64,000 nt of DNA, taken from NCBI RefSeq assembly GCF_900323885.1, contig NZ_OOHJ01000018.1, positions 1,289,001 to 1,353,000 of the forward strand. The letters run 5' to 3'. Position numbers and translations under genes: made by a program. Within the stretch, counting starts at the first letter, position 1, and each line of letters starts with the position of its first letter. The notes beneath the pieces are model-generated. The model had not been told where the DNA came from, ran no database searches, and saw only the letters and a list, made by a program, of their open reading frames with translations. The DNA is from [Actinomadura] parvosata subsp. kistnae. GTDB lineage: Bacteria > Actinomycetota > Actinomycetes > Streptosporangiales > Streptosporangiaceae. Below are positions 41,603 to 52,916 of this stretch, one piece after another.

Positions 41603-43300
41603 TCACTCGAAGATCAGTCCCACGCCGGGGACGCACTTGGGCTTCTTGGGAGCCATGACGAGGCCGTCGATGGTGATCGGCGTCTGCAGCGGACCGCCCT
41701 GCACCTTCACCCCCGCGTAGTACTCGTAGCGGACCGGGCGGAAGATGTCGCACGGATCCTTGGGGATGTAGTCGGCCGGGATCCACGTCGACCCGCCGCC
41801 GCCGCCACCGCCTCCGCCGCCGGGTGTGCCCGTGTCGGGGCCGCCCGGGGTCGGCGAGCCGGGGAACGGCCGGACCTTGCTGGGATCGAACCAGAGGTCC
41901 TTCGACAGGACGATGCCGTCCGGGGTGAGGGCACGGCACACGCTGTCGGCGTCGGTGTCCTCGCAGAGCTGCGGCCCGTTCGTGACCGCCCAGTCCAGGA
42001 CCGCCTGCATGTCCTCCTGCGTCTGCGCGAGCGGCTGCGGGTTCATCGTCAGGGCGCTGAACTTCGGCCCGTTCGGGAAGAGGGCGGGGAACTTGCCCGC
42101 CAGGAACGTGGCCAGCGCCTTGCCGAGCGCCACCGCGCCGGGCTCGTTCGGGTGGAAGCTCTCCTGGTAGGACTGGAACGGCTTGCTCAGCAGCAGGTTC
42201 GGGCGGTGGACGAGGCCCTGGAAGTACGAGTCGGGCTGGCCGAGCTCGTGCCCGGCGACCACGCTGGTGCCGTTCGGCCCGGCCGTGTTCGGGTCGAAGA
42301 TGTGCACCTTGGTCTGCGGGTAGTCGGCCTGGAACTTCGCGACCCCGTCCCGGATGGCCTGGTTCACCTGAACGGCGAAGGGATACATCAGGTCCATGGT
42401 GCGGCCGGTGATCTCCTCGATGCCGGTGTTGCCCGACGCCTTGACCCCCAGCGGGTAGAGCGCCACCACGATCTCGGCCACCGGGTGGGTCTCCCTGACG
42501 CTCCACAGCCCTCGGGCGACCTTGTCCTTCAGCTCGGCGACCCGCGGCTGCAGCCGGCCCATCTCAAGGGCGACCGACTTCTCCTGGTCGTCCGGCCACG
42601 TCAGCGAGCCCATGAGAGCGCCGTTCGGCCGGAACAGGTAGGCCGTGGCGGCGGTGCTGACCAGGTCCGCGAAACCGGCGTCGTTGCCGCCGAGCCCGAA
42701 ATACACCAGCTTGGCCATCGTCGGGACGTCCTGGGCCTGCGGCGGGTTCCGGACGACCGTCCCGCCCTTCTTCTCCTTCTGCTCCTCGTCGAGGTGCTTG
42801 ATCCACGCACCCGACGACGCCTGGAAGAAGAGCCGGTCGCGGCCGATCACCGACTCCATCGTGTCCGAGGTGAGCGTCATCCTGCGCAACGGGTTGCGGC
42901 CCATCTCTAGGGCCGCCCAGGCCACGTAGAAGGGGGCCAGGCCCGACCTGTGCCTGAAGTCCTCCGTCCCGTCGGCCTTCGTCACGTACTTGTGGTCGTG
43001 GCTCGCGCCCTCGCCGCTGGTGTAGCTGTCGCCGTAGACGACGGCGTCGTACGGATCCGGATCCGTCAGGCACGTCGGCGGGCACGGCAGCGGCACCGGC
43101 CGCGGCGGCAGCGTCGGCAACGGGACGCCCGGGGCCGGCGTCACCGGCCCCGGCGATTGCAGGGTGGGCCGGGGCGGCAGCGGTACCGGTACCGGATCGG
43201 CGCCTGCCGGAACGGCCGGCAGGACCAGCCCCAGCGCGACGCACAACGCCGTCACTACGACACGTGCCCGGGCAGGTCTTTCCCCACGTAAGGGTGACAT
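41603..43300 (-). CDS. Secreted SGNH/GDSL hydrolase
   Basis: The 565-residue exported protein has a signal peptide (ARVVVTALCVALGLVLPAVPAGA), a Pro-rich linker, then an SGNH hydrolase domain with the nucleophile block VVYGDSYTSGEG, the block III GLGGNDAGF and the catalytic His in SFHPNEPGAVALG. A poly-Gly linker (10 Gly) near residue 510 separates a C-terminal tail (WIPADYIPKDPCDIFRPVRYEYYAG). It may act as an esterase or lipase on surface glycans or lipids. Confidence 0.9.
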   Translation of the reverse strand: MSPLRGERPARARVVVTALCVALGLVLPAVPAGADPVPVPLPPRPTLQSPGPVTPAPGVPLPTLPPRPVPLPCPPTCLTDPDPYDAVVYGDSYTSGEGASHDHKYVTKADGTEDFRHRSGLAPFYVAWAALEMGRNPLRRMTLTSDTMESVIGRDRLFFQASSGAWIKHLDEEQKEKKGGTVVRNPPQAQDVPTMAKLVYFGLGGNDAGFADLVSTAATAYLFRPNGALMGSLTWPDDQEKSVALEMGRLQPRVAELKDKVARGLWSVRETHPVAEIVVALYPLGVKASGNTGIEEITGRTMDLMYPFAVQVNQAIRDGVAKFQADYPQTKVHIFDPNTAGPNGTSVVAGHELGQPDSYFQGLVHRPNLLLSKPFQSYQESFHPNEPGAVALGKALATFLAGKFPALFPNGPKFSALTMNPQPLAQTQEDMQAVLDWAVTNGPQLCEDTDADSVCRALTPDGIVLSKDLWFDPSKVRPFPGSPTPGGPDTGTPGGGGGGGGGGSTWIPADYIPKDPCDIFRPVRYEYYAGVKVQGGPLQTPITIDGLVMAPKKPKCVPGVGLIFE

Positions 43301-43431
43301 GCGAACCTCCCTCGCTGATCGCGTGCCTCGCTGGTCGCGTGGCTTGCGGCAGCAGCATGCGCCACGGCGGCCGGCGCTAGCATCGGGCGGTTCCCCTACC
43401 TGACCCCCTACATTGCGCGTCTGGGCGGCCT

Positions 43432-43511
43432 GCTCAGTCGTCGTGGGTGGCGGCCTGCTCAGTCGTCGTGGGCCGCTCAGCCGTCGTGAGTGACCGCTCA
43501 GTCGTCGTGGG
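43432..43511 (-). repeat. Degenerate tandem repeat of the LAL gene 3' end
   Basis: The element GCTCAGTCGTCGTGGG (plus strand) occurs at 43432, 43457 and 43496, with a variant GCTCAGCCGTCGTGAG at 43475. On the minus strand each copy reads CCCACGACGACTGAGC, the last codons and stop of the LAL gene. The spacing is irregular (25, 18, 21 bp). Confidence 0.75.
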
Positions 43512-46500
43512 TGGCCCGCGCGTCCGAGGTGAGGTGCTGGGTGAGTGTGACGCGCGACTGCACGCCGAGCTTGGCGAACGTGCGGGACAGGTGCGCCTCC
43601 ACCGTCTTCGGGCTCAGGTACAGCCGCTCCGCGATCTGCTGGTTCGTCAGCCCGACCACGGCCAGGTCGGCGATCTGCCGCTCCCTCGTGGTGAGGGAGG
43701 AGAGCGGGCCGGCCGCCCGCCGCTGTCCCCGGGGCACCCGGGCGGCCAGCCGGCGCTCGTCACGCGCCAGCGCGGTGGACAACCAGGTCGCCCCGGCGGC
43801 GGCGTACAGGACCTTGGCCCGGCCCAGCTCCTCCCGGGCCTGCCCGACGAGGACCTCGGCGCGGCCCAGCTCCCCCCGAGCCTGCGCGACCGACCCCAGT
43901 GCGGCATACAGCTCGGCGGCGAGCTGCCGGGCCAGCCCCTCCTCCACCGGCGCACCGGCGGCGGCGAACTGCTCGGCGCCCCGCGCCGCGTGCACGACCG
44001 CCTCCTCGTCCTGGCCGGCGAGCATGAGCACCTTCGCCCGCGCTCGATGCGCGAAGCCCAGCTGGTGCGGCAGGCCCGACTCCGTCGCCCGGGCCAGGGC
44101 CCGCTCCGCTAATGTGCCGGCCTCGGACCAGGCAGCCGCAGCGGCTGGAGCTGCCGCCGTGGCTGTGGCGATCGCCTGGAGGGCCAGGCCGTACGTCCTG
44201 CCCGGCTCGTCGGCCGGGTCCTCCGAGGTGAGGATGGCGAGAGCATGGTCCGGCTGCCCCGCCTCCGCGTGGACCAGCGCGAGGTCGAGCCGCGCCAGCC
44301 CCGACCACCATCCCGACCTGGGCCGTGTCCCGGAGATCCGCTCGGCCAGCTCCAGGGCGGCCCGCGGCCCGTCCCGCCACAGAAGCGGACGCAGCAGCAG
44401 GATGCTGGACATCGCCAGGGTCTCCCGGCTGTGAATCAGCCGGGACGCCTCGCGCGCCTCCTCCGCGGCCGTGATCGCCTCGGACAGCCGGCCCTGCCGC
44501 TCGTTCAGCGCGGACAGGGCGATGAGCAGGTACGGCACGCTGTGGCTGCGCCCGGCACGGTAGGCGATGTCGAGCCCGCGGCGCAGATGCCGCGAGGCGT
44601 CGTCGTGGCGCCGCAGGTGCAGCTCCACCCAGGCCAGCGGCGCGACCATCTCCAGGTGCGGCGCGAGCACGTCGTCGGTCATGCCGTCCGTCAGCCACGC
44701 CGCCCGGTCGGTCTCGGCCCGGCTCTCCGCCACGCGGCCGTCACGCAGACTGGCCAGCGCGTGGATGGTACGAGCGGCCGCCTCCATCGCCTGATCCGCC
44801 GCGTCCCTCGAAACCCTGCCCCTTCCAGCGCCTCGCCACCCGCACCCGTCAGGGACCGGATCGCGACGGCGGCCGCGCGGCGGGCCTTTCCCGGATCGCT
44901 GCCCATCAGCTCGACCGCGGCCAGCCCGACCTGGGCCAGGCTGGTGGACCGGTCACGCGCGTGCGGCCGGGTCAGCTCGGTGGTGAGCAGCGCCTTCGCC
45001 TCGTCGAGGTCGCCGAGCAACCGGTAGATCATCGAGGAGAAGCTCACGGCCGCGATCCGCAACGGCCCCGGCGCCCGCATCACCTCTTGCAGGATCTGCC
45101 GGCTGGCCGCCAGCTCGCCGGTCACTCCGAGGGCACGGCCCAGCGCCCATTGCAGCTGGACCCGCCACGACGCCAGGTCCGTCCCGTCAGGCGGCGACAG
45201 ATCCGTCCCGTCCGGCAGCACCGGATCCGTCTCGTCCGGCAGCAAGCGGAGCGCCGTGCGTAACAGCCGGACGGCGGTGGACGGCGCGGCACCCGAAGCG
45301 GCCGCGGCCGCCGCCTCCAGCGTCCGCACCGCCCGCACGTCACCGTGTTGCGCCGAGCGGGCGGTGTGGTGGGCCAGCAGTTGCAGCGGCCCGCCGCTGC
45401 CGCGCAGCTGCTCCGCCGCCCGGTCGTGCGCCCGCAATCGCCAGGCCGCCCCCGCCATCCAGTACGCCGCGGCCCGCACCAGCGGGTGGCGGAACCGGAA
45501 GGAGGCGTCGGCCTCCACCACGAGCCCCACACCGACGAGGTGGTCGAGGGCGAGCTCGGGCAGCTCGGTGATGGACGCGACGAGGTCCAGCGAGATCGGC
45601 TCGCCGGCCACCGCGGCGGCGCAGGCGACCTGGCGAACCTGGGGCGTCAGAGCGGTCAGCTCGGTGCTGAGCACGTCCAGGAGCGCCCGCTCCGGCACCC
45701 CGGCCGCAGCGTCCCCGCCCCCAACCCCAGCCCTGGCTTCCCCTCCGGCTCTCGTATCGACCCCGACCCCGGCTCCCGCTCTCGTATCCACCCCAGCCGC
45801 GGCTCCCGCTTCGGCCAGCGCAGTGAGCGTCTCCACACTGGCATTGGCGAGCACCTGAAGGTAGAGCGGGTTCCCGCGCGTGGTGCGATAGAGCAGCCGC
45901 CTCCGGCCCCGGTCCGCCTCGGGCAGCAGCGCCGCCACGTCGCTCTCCCCCAGCGGGGACAGGCCGATGTCCACGGTCGCGTCGCCGAGCTGGGCGACGG
46001 CCCGGGCGATCCCCACCGGCACCTGGGCCGTCCGGTAGGCGGTGGCGAGCAGCAGCGGCGCGCGTGGCGGGCGGCGCAGCAGGTATTCGGTCAGCTCCAC
46101 GGACGACTGGTCCGCCCAGTGCAGGTCGTCCAGCACGATGGCGACCGGCCCGGCGGCCCCCTGGTCCTCGATGAGCCGGCGCGCCCGCTGGAAGAGCCGG
46201 TAGCGGTCGAGCCCCGCGCGCCGCGCCTCGGACGGCCCGGTGGCGTCCAGCAGCAGCTCGGTCAGCGCCCGCTGCGCGTCGCGGCTCGGGTCACCCGGCT
46301 GCGGTTCGAAGGCGGCGATGTAGACCCCGAACGGGACGTCCCGCTCGAACTCGGTCGCCTGGCCATGGTGAACGACGAACCCACGGGCCCGGGCCAGCCC
46401 GGCCAGTTCGGCGAGCAACCGGGTCTTCCCCATCCCCGGATCGCCCCGCACCGCGACGGCCCGTAGCGCTCCGTCCGCCGCGCCTGACACGGCGTCCGCC

Positions 46501-46559
46501 AGGAGGGTCAGCTCGGCATCGCGCCCGATCGGCCTGGCGTTTGTCGCCCCTTTGGCCAT
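43498..46559 (-). pseudogene. LAL-type LuxR regulator (AAA ATPase + TPR + HTH), frameshifted at 44819
   Basis: A large ATP-binding LuxR regulator (about 1020 codons). The N-terminal part (46559 to about 44823) has Walker A VRGDPGMGKTR and Walker B VAIVLDDLHWAD, followed by the helical region. A second frame continues GRVSRDAADQAMEAAARTIHALASL, through the TPR-like part, and ends in a LuxR HTH (LTTRERQIADLAVVGLTNQQIAERLYLSPKTVEAHLSRTFAKLGV). At the C4 run 44819-44822 one base appears missing: an extra G on the coding strand would restore EGGRVSRD. A low-complexity insertion (VDTRAG...) lies within the ATPase half. Either inactivated or a sequencing error. Confidence 0.88.
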
Positions 46560-46571
46560 CCCGCCCACTCC

Positions 46572-46844
46572 GTGAGTGAAGATAGCAGAGGCATTCAGCC
46601 TAAACGGGTGATCGTCCGTTGGGAATACGCCGCCGGTTCCGCGGGCTCGACGGTGCTGATCCTGATGGCCATGCGCGGCGCTCCCGTAGCGCGTGCGGTC
46701 ATCGAACGTTCCCGTCGAGCTGCGCGCGCCCTTCGCCGGGACGGGCTGATCCGTACGGAGCCCGGGATGGGGAGCTTCGTGACCACACCCGAAGAGCGCA
46801 GGGAGATGGGAGTCGAGCGGGCGGCGGCTCCGCAGGCTGAGTAA
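46572..46844 (+). pseudogene. Possible remnant of a GntR-type winged helix
   Basis: A 90-codon frame ends in RAVIERSRRAARALRRDGLIRTEPGMGSFVTTP, which resembles the second half of a GntR winged helix (recognition helix, then wing DGLIRTxPGxGSFV). The N-terminal part expected for GntR (LPSxxxLAxxxGVS) is not seen, and the frame lies 13 bp from the divergent LAL gene. Probably a decayed remnant; it could be a small regulator. Confidence 0.4.
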
Positions 46845-46883
46845 CCGGAGGACGACGACCGCCGCGGACGAGCCTTCTTGGCC

Positions 46884-46932
46884 CAACAGCCTGAGCCCCC
46901 GTGCGAAGCGTTTCCAGGAGTGAAGCCCTTTT
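46884..46932 (-). repeat. 3' element copy 1, after the DUF234 ATPase gene
   Basis: On the minus strand this follows the stop at 47011 and reads AAAAGGGCTTCACTC, then GAAACGCTTCGCACGG and GGCTCAGGCTGTT. A similar element follows sdhB (49264-49312). It may be a terminator or a REP-like repeat. Confidence 0.55.
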
Positions 46933-47010
46933 GGGCGGCGGCGTCGGACGGCCGACCACTTGACTGGGCGAAGGGTGTGGGAGCGGAGCCCACCTACCCC
47001 GCTGGGTGGA

Positions 47011-48480
47011 TCAGTCGCCCGTGTAGAGCCGGTGCAGGTCCACCAGCTCCACGTCGGCACGACCACGCGCCACCCGCGCCAGCTCATCGCTGAATCCGGC
47101 CCGGGCGAACAGCAGCAGCTTCGGCGGTGCCTCCACCTGGGTGTCGGGCAGGAGTGCGCGCAGGTGTTCCAGCCGCTGCAGTTGCGCGACGTCCATGGGT
47201 GACAGGGTGCCTTTGGCCTCGCCGATCGCGATGATCCGGTCCGGGGCGGACGCGTTCGTCTCCGACACGACGATGTCGAGCTCGTGCCCTTGGCGGTGGG
47301 CGCGGCATGAGAGCTCGCTGGGACGTACGGCGCTGGCGTACCCGCCGAGGGTGTCGCTGGAGGCGTGCAGGAAACACCATTCGCGGGCGAGGTCCTCGAA
47401 GTGCGGGCCGTAGATCTTCGAGGCCACCGTGTCGGCGCCCGCGTCCCAGACGCGGGCGGCCCGGCCGGCGACCAGTTCCGGCTCGCGCCGTTGGATGATG
47501 AGCTGGTGGAGCCGGACGATCGGCTCGGTGATCTTGTAGACGCTGCGTTTCTGCCGCAGCGCGTCCTCCATATGCTCGACGAGCCCGATGCTCTGCAGGG
47601 CGGCGAGCAGGTGGCCGAGCGCGCTGACGGGTCGTCCGAGGGCGGCGGCGATCTCGGAGCGGCGGTGGTTGCCCGCGCTGATGGCGGCCAGCACGGCGGC
47701 GTACGAGGTGGGATCGGAGATCGACGGCTCCTCCCGCAACAACAGCCCGCCCTCGCGGAACATGGCCGAGCCCGGGTTCAGCAGCCGCCGCTGCACCCAT
47801 CGGTCGAAGTCGTCGATGCCAGCCGGCCCTGATCCGCCCGACATCTCCAGGTACGCGGGCGTACCACCGACGAGCGCGTTCACCCGGAACGCCAGCTCAG
47901 GGTCCTCCGACAGCCCCCAGAACGCGCTCGCGTCACGAAACCCGAAGGGCCGGACGACGAGTTCGAGGACCGCCCGCCCGCGCAGGGGCGCGCCTCCGCC
48001 GAGCAGTTGCGCCATCGTCGTCAGGGCGCTGCCGCAGAGGATCAGGCGGGTGCGGGTGTGCTCCTTGGCGTATCCCGTCGGGTTGAGCGCCTGCTGGAGG
48101 TACGACGGCAACGCCGGGGTGGCCGATACCAGGTAGGGGAACTCGTCGATGATGACCGGCACCGCACGCTGCTCACCGAGGCGGAGCAGCTCATCCAGTC
48201 CCTCCCGCCAGTTGGCGAACGACACCGGGCGCCGGAGGCCGAGATGGCGGGCGTAGGCGGCGCCGAGGTCGGCCAGGTTCTGGGCTTCGGTCTGCTGGGT
48301 GGCGGCGAAGATCAGGCCGCCGGTCTCCTGGGCGAGGAGTTCGAGCATGAGGGTTTTTCCCTGGCGGCGGCGACCGTAGACGAGGCCCAGGGTGGCGCCG
48401 TTCGAGCCGGACCCGACGAAGTCGGTGAGCTCTTCCCACTCGGCGTCCCGGCCGTACAAGCGTAGTGGTTTGTCGAGCAT
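47011..48480 (-). CDS. AAA ATPase with DUF234 nuclease-like C-terminus
   Basis: The 489-residue protein has an archaeal-type AAA ATPase (ATPase_2): Walker A VYGRRRQGKTLML near residue 35, Walker B VPVIIDEFPYL. A winged helix follows (GNHRRSEIAAALGRPVSALGHLLAAL), then DUF234. The end shows HELDIVVSE...IIAIGEAKGT, the D-x(n)-ExK pattern of a PD-(D/E)xK nuclease fold. Function of the family is unproven; mobile-element or defence roles have been suggested. ATG at 48480 (MLDKPLRLYGRD) is used; the repeated ATGATAG elements lie 20-57 bp upstream. Confidence 0.88.
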   Translation of the reverse strand: MLDKPLRLYGRDAEWEELTDFVGSGSNGATLGLVYGRRRQGKTLMLELLAQETGGLIFAATQQTEAQNLADLGAAYARHLGLRRPVSFANWREGLDELLRLGEQRAVPVIIDEFPYLVSATPALPSYLQQALNPTGYAKEHTRTRLILCGSALTTMAQLLGGGAPLRGRAVLELVVRPFGFRDASAFWGLSEDPELAFRVNALVGGTPAYLEMSGGSGPAGIDDFDRWVQRRLLNPGSAMFREGGLLLREEPSISDPTSYAAVLAAISAGNHRRSEIAAALGRPVSALGHLLAALQSIGLVEHMEDALRQKRSVYKITEPIVRLHQLIIQRREPELVAGRAARVWDAGADTVASKIYGPHFEDLAREWCFLHASSDTLGGYASAVRPSELSCRAHRQGHELDIVVSETNASAPDRIIAIGEAKGTLSPMDVAQLQRLEHLRALLPDTQVEAPPKLLLFARAGFSDELARVARGRADVELVDLHRLYTGD

Positions 48481-48496
48481 GGGGCGGCGCCTCTCA

Positions 48497-48537
48497 GGAA
48501 TGATAGCTGGAACTATCATAGCTGCAGCTATCATTCC
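48497..48537. promoter_or_regulatory. Inverted-repeat operator before the DUF234 ATPase gene
   Basis: GGAATGATAGCT (48497-48508) and AGCTATCATTCC (48526-48537) are exact inverse complements of 12 bases. A third CTATCAT (48513-48519) lies between, making a further ATGATAG-N6-CTATCAT palindrome. The AT-rich symmetric cluster is a likely operator; the binding protein is unknown. Confidence 0.65.
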
Positions 48538-48629
48538 GGCTCGCTTCGCCTGCCGCGAGCGAGGGTGCATAAGCGCCCTGCACCACGGACCGTCTGTCAC
48601 GACAGGGCGCGGCGGATCGTCCTTGCAGC

Positions 48630-48968
48630 ATGTATGTCGTCATCACGCTGCTGACGGCCACGCTCGTCGGCCTGGCCGCCGTCGCCAACCTCGCCCGGCA
48701 TTCCTACGGGCGGGCTCAGGCCGAAAGGCAAGGTGTTCCGGTCTCCTGGCAGGTCCCGCTCGGATTCGTGCTCGGGGCCGGGGCCGTCGGGCTGCTGGTG
48801 GGGCTGGCCGTGCCAGTGCTCGGAACGGTGTCCGCCGCCTGCCTCGTTGCCTATTTCACTGTCGCGTTCATCCCTGAGGTGCGGGCGCGGCCCCTGCGGA
48901 TGGGCCCATGGGCCGTGTACTTCGTGCTGAGCGTGGCCTCGCTCGTCACGAGCCTGATCGCGCGGTAA
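48630..48968 (+). CDS. DoxX-like small membrane protein
   Basis: The 112-residue protein has four hydrophobic helices (MYVVITLLTATLVGLAAVANLA; VPLGFVLGAGAVGLLVGLAVPV; VSAACLVAYFTVAFI; AVYFVLSVASLVTSLI) and the loop EVRARP, as in DoxX-like proteins. Function unknown. It is divergent from the DUF234 ATPase, with 150 bp between starts. Confidence 0.75.
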   Translation: MYVVITLLTATLVGLAAVANLARHSYGRAQAERQGVPVSWQVPLGFVLGAGAVGLLVGLAVPVLGTVSAACLVAYFTVAFIPEVRARPLRMGPWAVYFVLSVASLVTSLIAR

Positions 48969-48985
48969 GGCTCCACGCCGGAGCT

Positions 48986-49065
48986 CGGCCCACGACCTCG
49001 GATAGCAGGCACGGCTCCACGGCCCGCCGCCTCCCTGGTCGGGGTGGGCATTCACGGCCCACCGC
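48986..49065. repeat. 80-bp direct repeat, copy 1
   Basis: It starts CGGCCCACGACCTCGG and ends GGGCATTCACGGCCCACCGC. Copy 2 begins 131 bp later with only a few differences. Confidence 0.8.
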
Positions 49066-49116
49066 AGCCCCGGATCCCGGGTGCCATCGTCCCGGGTGAC
49101 CGTCGGTGGGCTTTCA

Positions 49117-49196
49117 CGGCCCACGACCTCGGGTAGCACGAACGGCTCCACGGCCCGCTGCCTCCCTGGTCGGGGTGGGCATTCACGGCCCACCGC
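49117..49196. repeat. 80-bp direct repeat, copy 2
   Basis: This is nearly identical to 48986-49065. Both end with a GGTGGGC/GCCCACC hairpin; a third such hairpin precedes this copy at about 49105. Confidence 0.8.
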
Positions 49197-49263
49197 CTAC
49201 TCGGGTAAGGGGTGGGCACGAGTGCCGGAGGCGTGGGGTGCGCCGTCAGGCGCCTAAGACAAG

Positions 49264-49326
49264 AACAGCCTGAGCCCGCCCGCGCGAAGCGCTTCATGAG
49301 CGAAGCCCTTTTCGCGCGGGGCGGGC
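49264..49326 (-). terminator. Terminator-like hairpin after sdhB, 3' element copy 2
   Basis: On the minus strand, 47 bases after the sdhB stop, GCCCGCCCCGCGCGAA pairs with TTCGCGCGGGCGGGC (one bulge) around AAGGGCTTCGCTCATG. The inner part repeats the element at 46884-46932. Confidence 0.6.
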
Positions 49327-49372
49327 ATCAGACGGTTGACCACCCAGATGGGCAACGGGTGGGTGGGTGGGG

Positions 49373-50109
49373 CTACTTGGCGTTGGCCTTGAGGTAGTCG
49401 CTGTTCATGCGGGCGATCGTGTCCAGCGGGATCCCCTTCGGGCACACGGCCGTGCATTCACCCGTGTTCGTGCAGCCGCCGAACCCTTCCGCGTCCATCT
49501 GGTCGACCATGGCCTTGGCGCGGGAGAGGCGTTCGGGCTGGCCTTGCGGGAGGAGGCTGAGGTGGGTGATCTTGGCGGCGGTGAAGAGGGAGGCGGAGCC
49601 GTTGGGGCAGGCGGCGACGCAGGCGCCGCAGCCGATGCAGGTGGCGGCGTCGAACGCCGCGTCGGCGTCCTCCTTGCGGACGGGGACGCTGTGGGCGTCG
49701 GGCGCGGAGCCGGCCGGGACGGAGACGAAGCCGCCCGCCTGGATGATGCGGTCGAACGCGCTGCGGTCGACGACCAGGTCCTTGACGACCGGGAAGGGGG
49801 CGGCGCGCCACGGCTCGATGGTGATCTCGGCGCCGTCCTCGAAGTGGCGCATGTGGAGCTGGCAGGTGGTGGTGGCGCGTTGTTCGCCGTGGGCGACGCC
49901 GTTGATGACCATGCCGCACATGCCGCAGATGCCTTCGCGGCAGTCGTGGTCGAAGGCGATGGGGTCGTCGCCTTCGAGGATGAGCTTCTCGTTGAGGACG
50001 TCGAGCATCTCCAGGAACGACATGTCCGGGGAGACGTCCTCCACCTTGTACGTCACCATGCGGCCCTTGTCCGTGGGGCCGCTCTGACGCCAAACGCGCA
50101 GGGTCAGGT

Positions 50110-50113
<4 letters not shown>
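49373..50113 (-). CDS. sdhB: Succinate dehydrogenase iron-sulfur subunit (first complex)
   Basis: SdhB passes electrons from FAD to quinone through three clusters. The 246-residue protein has the [2Fe-2S] motif CREGICGMCGMVINGVAHGE, a [4Fe-4S] motif CIGCGACVAACPNG and a third motif CTNTGECTAVCPKG. The C-terminus PLDTIARMNSDYLKA is typical of the Bacillus/Corynebacterium-like type. The GTG start at 50113 overlaps the sdhA TGA as GTGA. Confidence 0.95.
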
Positions 50114-52028
<1,915 letters not shown>

Positions 52029-52032
<4 letters not shown>

Positions 52033-52784
52033 TTGACAACTCCGAACGTGATCGCGAGGGGCGGGACCAGGAAGCCGAGCACCAGGACGATGGAGAGCAG
52101 GCCGGCGGTCGCGCGCAGGGCCTTGTTGCGGTCCTTGTTGGCCCAGCCGAGGGTCTGGAAGGCGCTCCACACGCCGTGGCGCAGGTGCAGGCCGACCATG
52201 ACGACGGCGACGACGTAGACGAGGGTGACCCACCAGCGGGACGGGTCGAAGCCGTCGATCATCCGGTCGGCCGGGGACGAGTTGTAGCCCGCGGGGTTGA
52301 CGACGCCGAAGGTGAGGTCGAGCAGGTGCCAGATCACGAAGAGCGCGATCGTGACGCCGCCCCAGCGCATGATGTGCGTGGCGTAGCCGTTCGCCTGCGA
52401 CTTCTTGGCCACGTACTTGACCGGCCTGGCCTTGCCCGCGCGGCGGGACAGCGAGATCGCCGCCCACATGTGCAGGACGACCGAGACGACGAGGCCGATC
52501 TCCAGGATGGTCAGCACCGTGCGGTACGGCACGAACGGCTCAAGGAGGGTGCGCAGCCAGTGGGCGTACTCGTTGAAGGACTCACGGCCGAAGAAGATCT
52601 TCAGGTTGCCCAGCATGTGGAGCACGAGGAAGCTCACCATCACGGCGCCCGTGACGGCCATGACGACTTTCTTGCCGTTGGACGAGGTCAGGAACCCGCC
52701 CTGCTTCTTCGGCGTTGGAGTCTTCTTGGAGGCAGGGGTGTTAACAGGCGCGGTGGCGGAGCCGCGCTCTATCGTGGCAGTCAC
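52029..52784 (-). CDS. sdhC: Succinate dehydrogenase cytochrome b subunit (first complex)
   Basis: The 251-residue membrane anchor has five helices and several conserved His residues for two haems (VLHMLGN; VVLHMWAA; HIMRWGGV; WHLLDL; GLHLRHGVW). A charged N-terminus (ASKKTPTPKKQGGFLTSSNGKK) precedes helix 1. It is the single-chain B-type anchor. It leads the operon and faces the LysR gene across 132 bp containing a classical LysR palindrome. Confidence 0.95.
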
Positions 52785-52841
52785 GTTTAAACGCTAGGTA
52801 TCCAGCGATGATCCGTCCAAGTCATGATGGGCTTGGTTTCG

Positions 52842-52856
52842 ATAGCCCCTGGCTAT
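52842..52856. promoter_or_regulatory. LysR-type box between sdhC and lysR gene
   Basis: ATAGCC-CCT-GGCTAT is a perfect palindrome matching the common LTTR pattern ATA(G)-N-(C)TAT. It lies 58 bp from the sdhC start and 61 bp from the LysR start, so it can serve both. Confidence 0.75.
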
Positions 52857-52916
52857 GATGTGGGTAGGCGCGGCTTTTACAGGCCGCTTACGCGGCGCGG
52901 GTGCGAGGAAAATCAC

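Larger units (their letters stand above)
48969..49372. other. Non-coding repeat-rich stretch before the sdh operon 3' end
   Basis: No gene is seen. It holds two 80-bp direct repeats (48986-49065 and 49117-49196), three GTGGGC-(A/T)TTCACG-GCCCAC hairpins and a long GC hairpin (49274-49326). The minus-strand open frame across the repeats encodes only repeated low-complexity peptide. Confidence 0.7.

Noticed and set aside
48597..49193. Minus-strand frame across the 80-bp repeats
   Set aside because: It encodes repeated low-complexity peptide and overlaps the DoxX-like gene; codon pattern does not support it.
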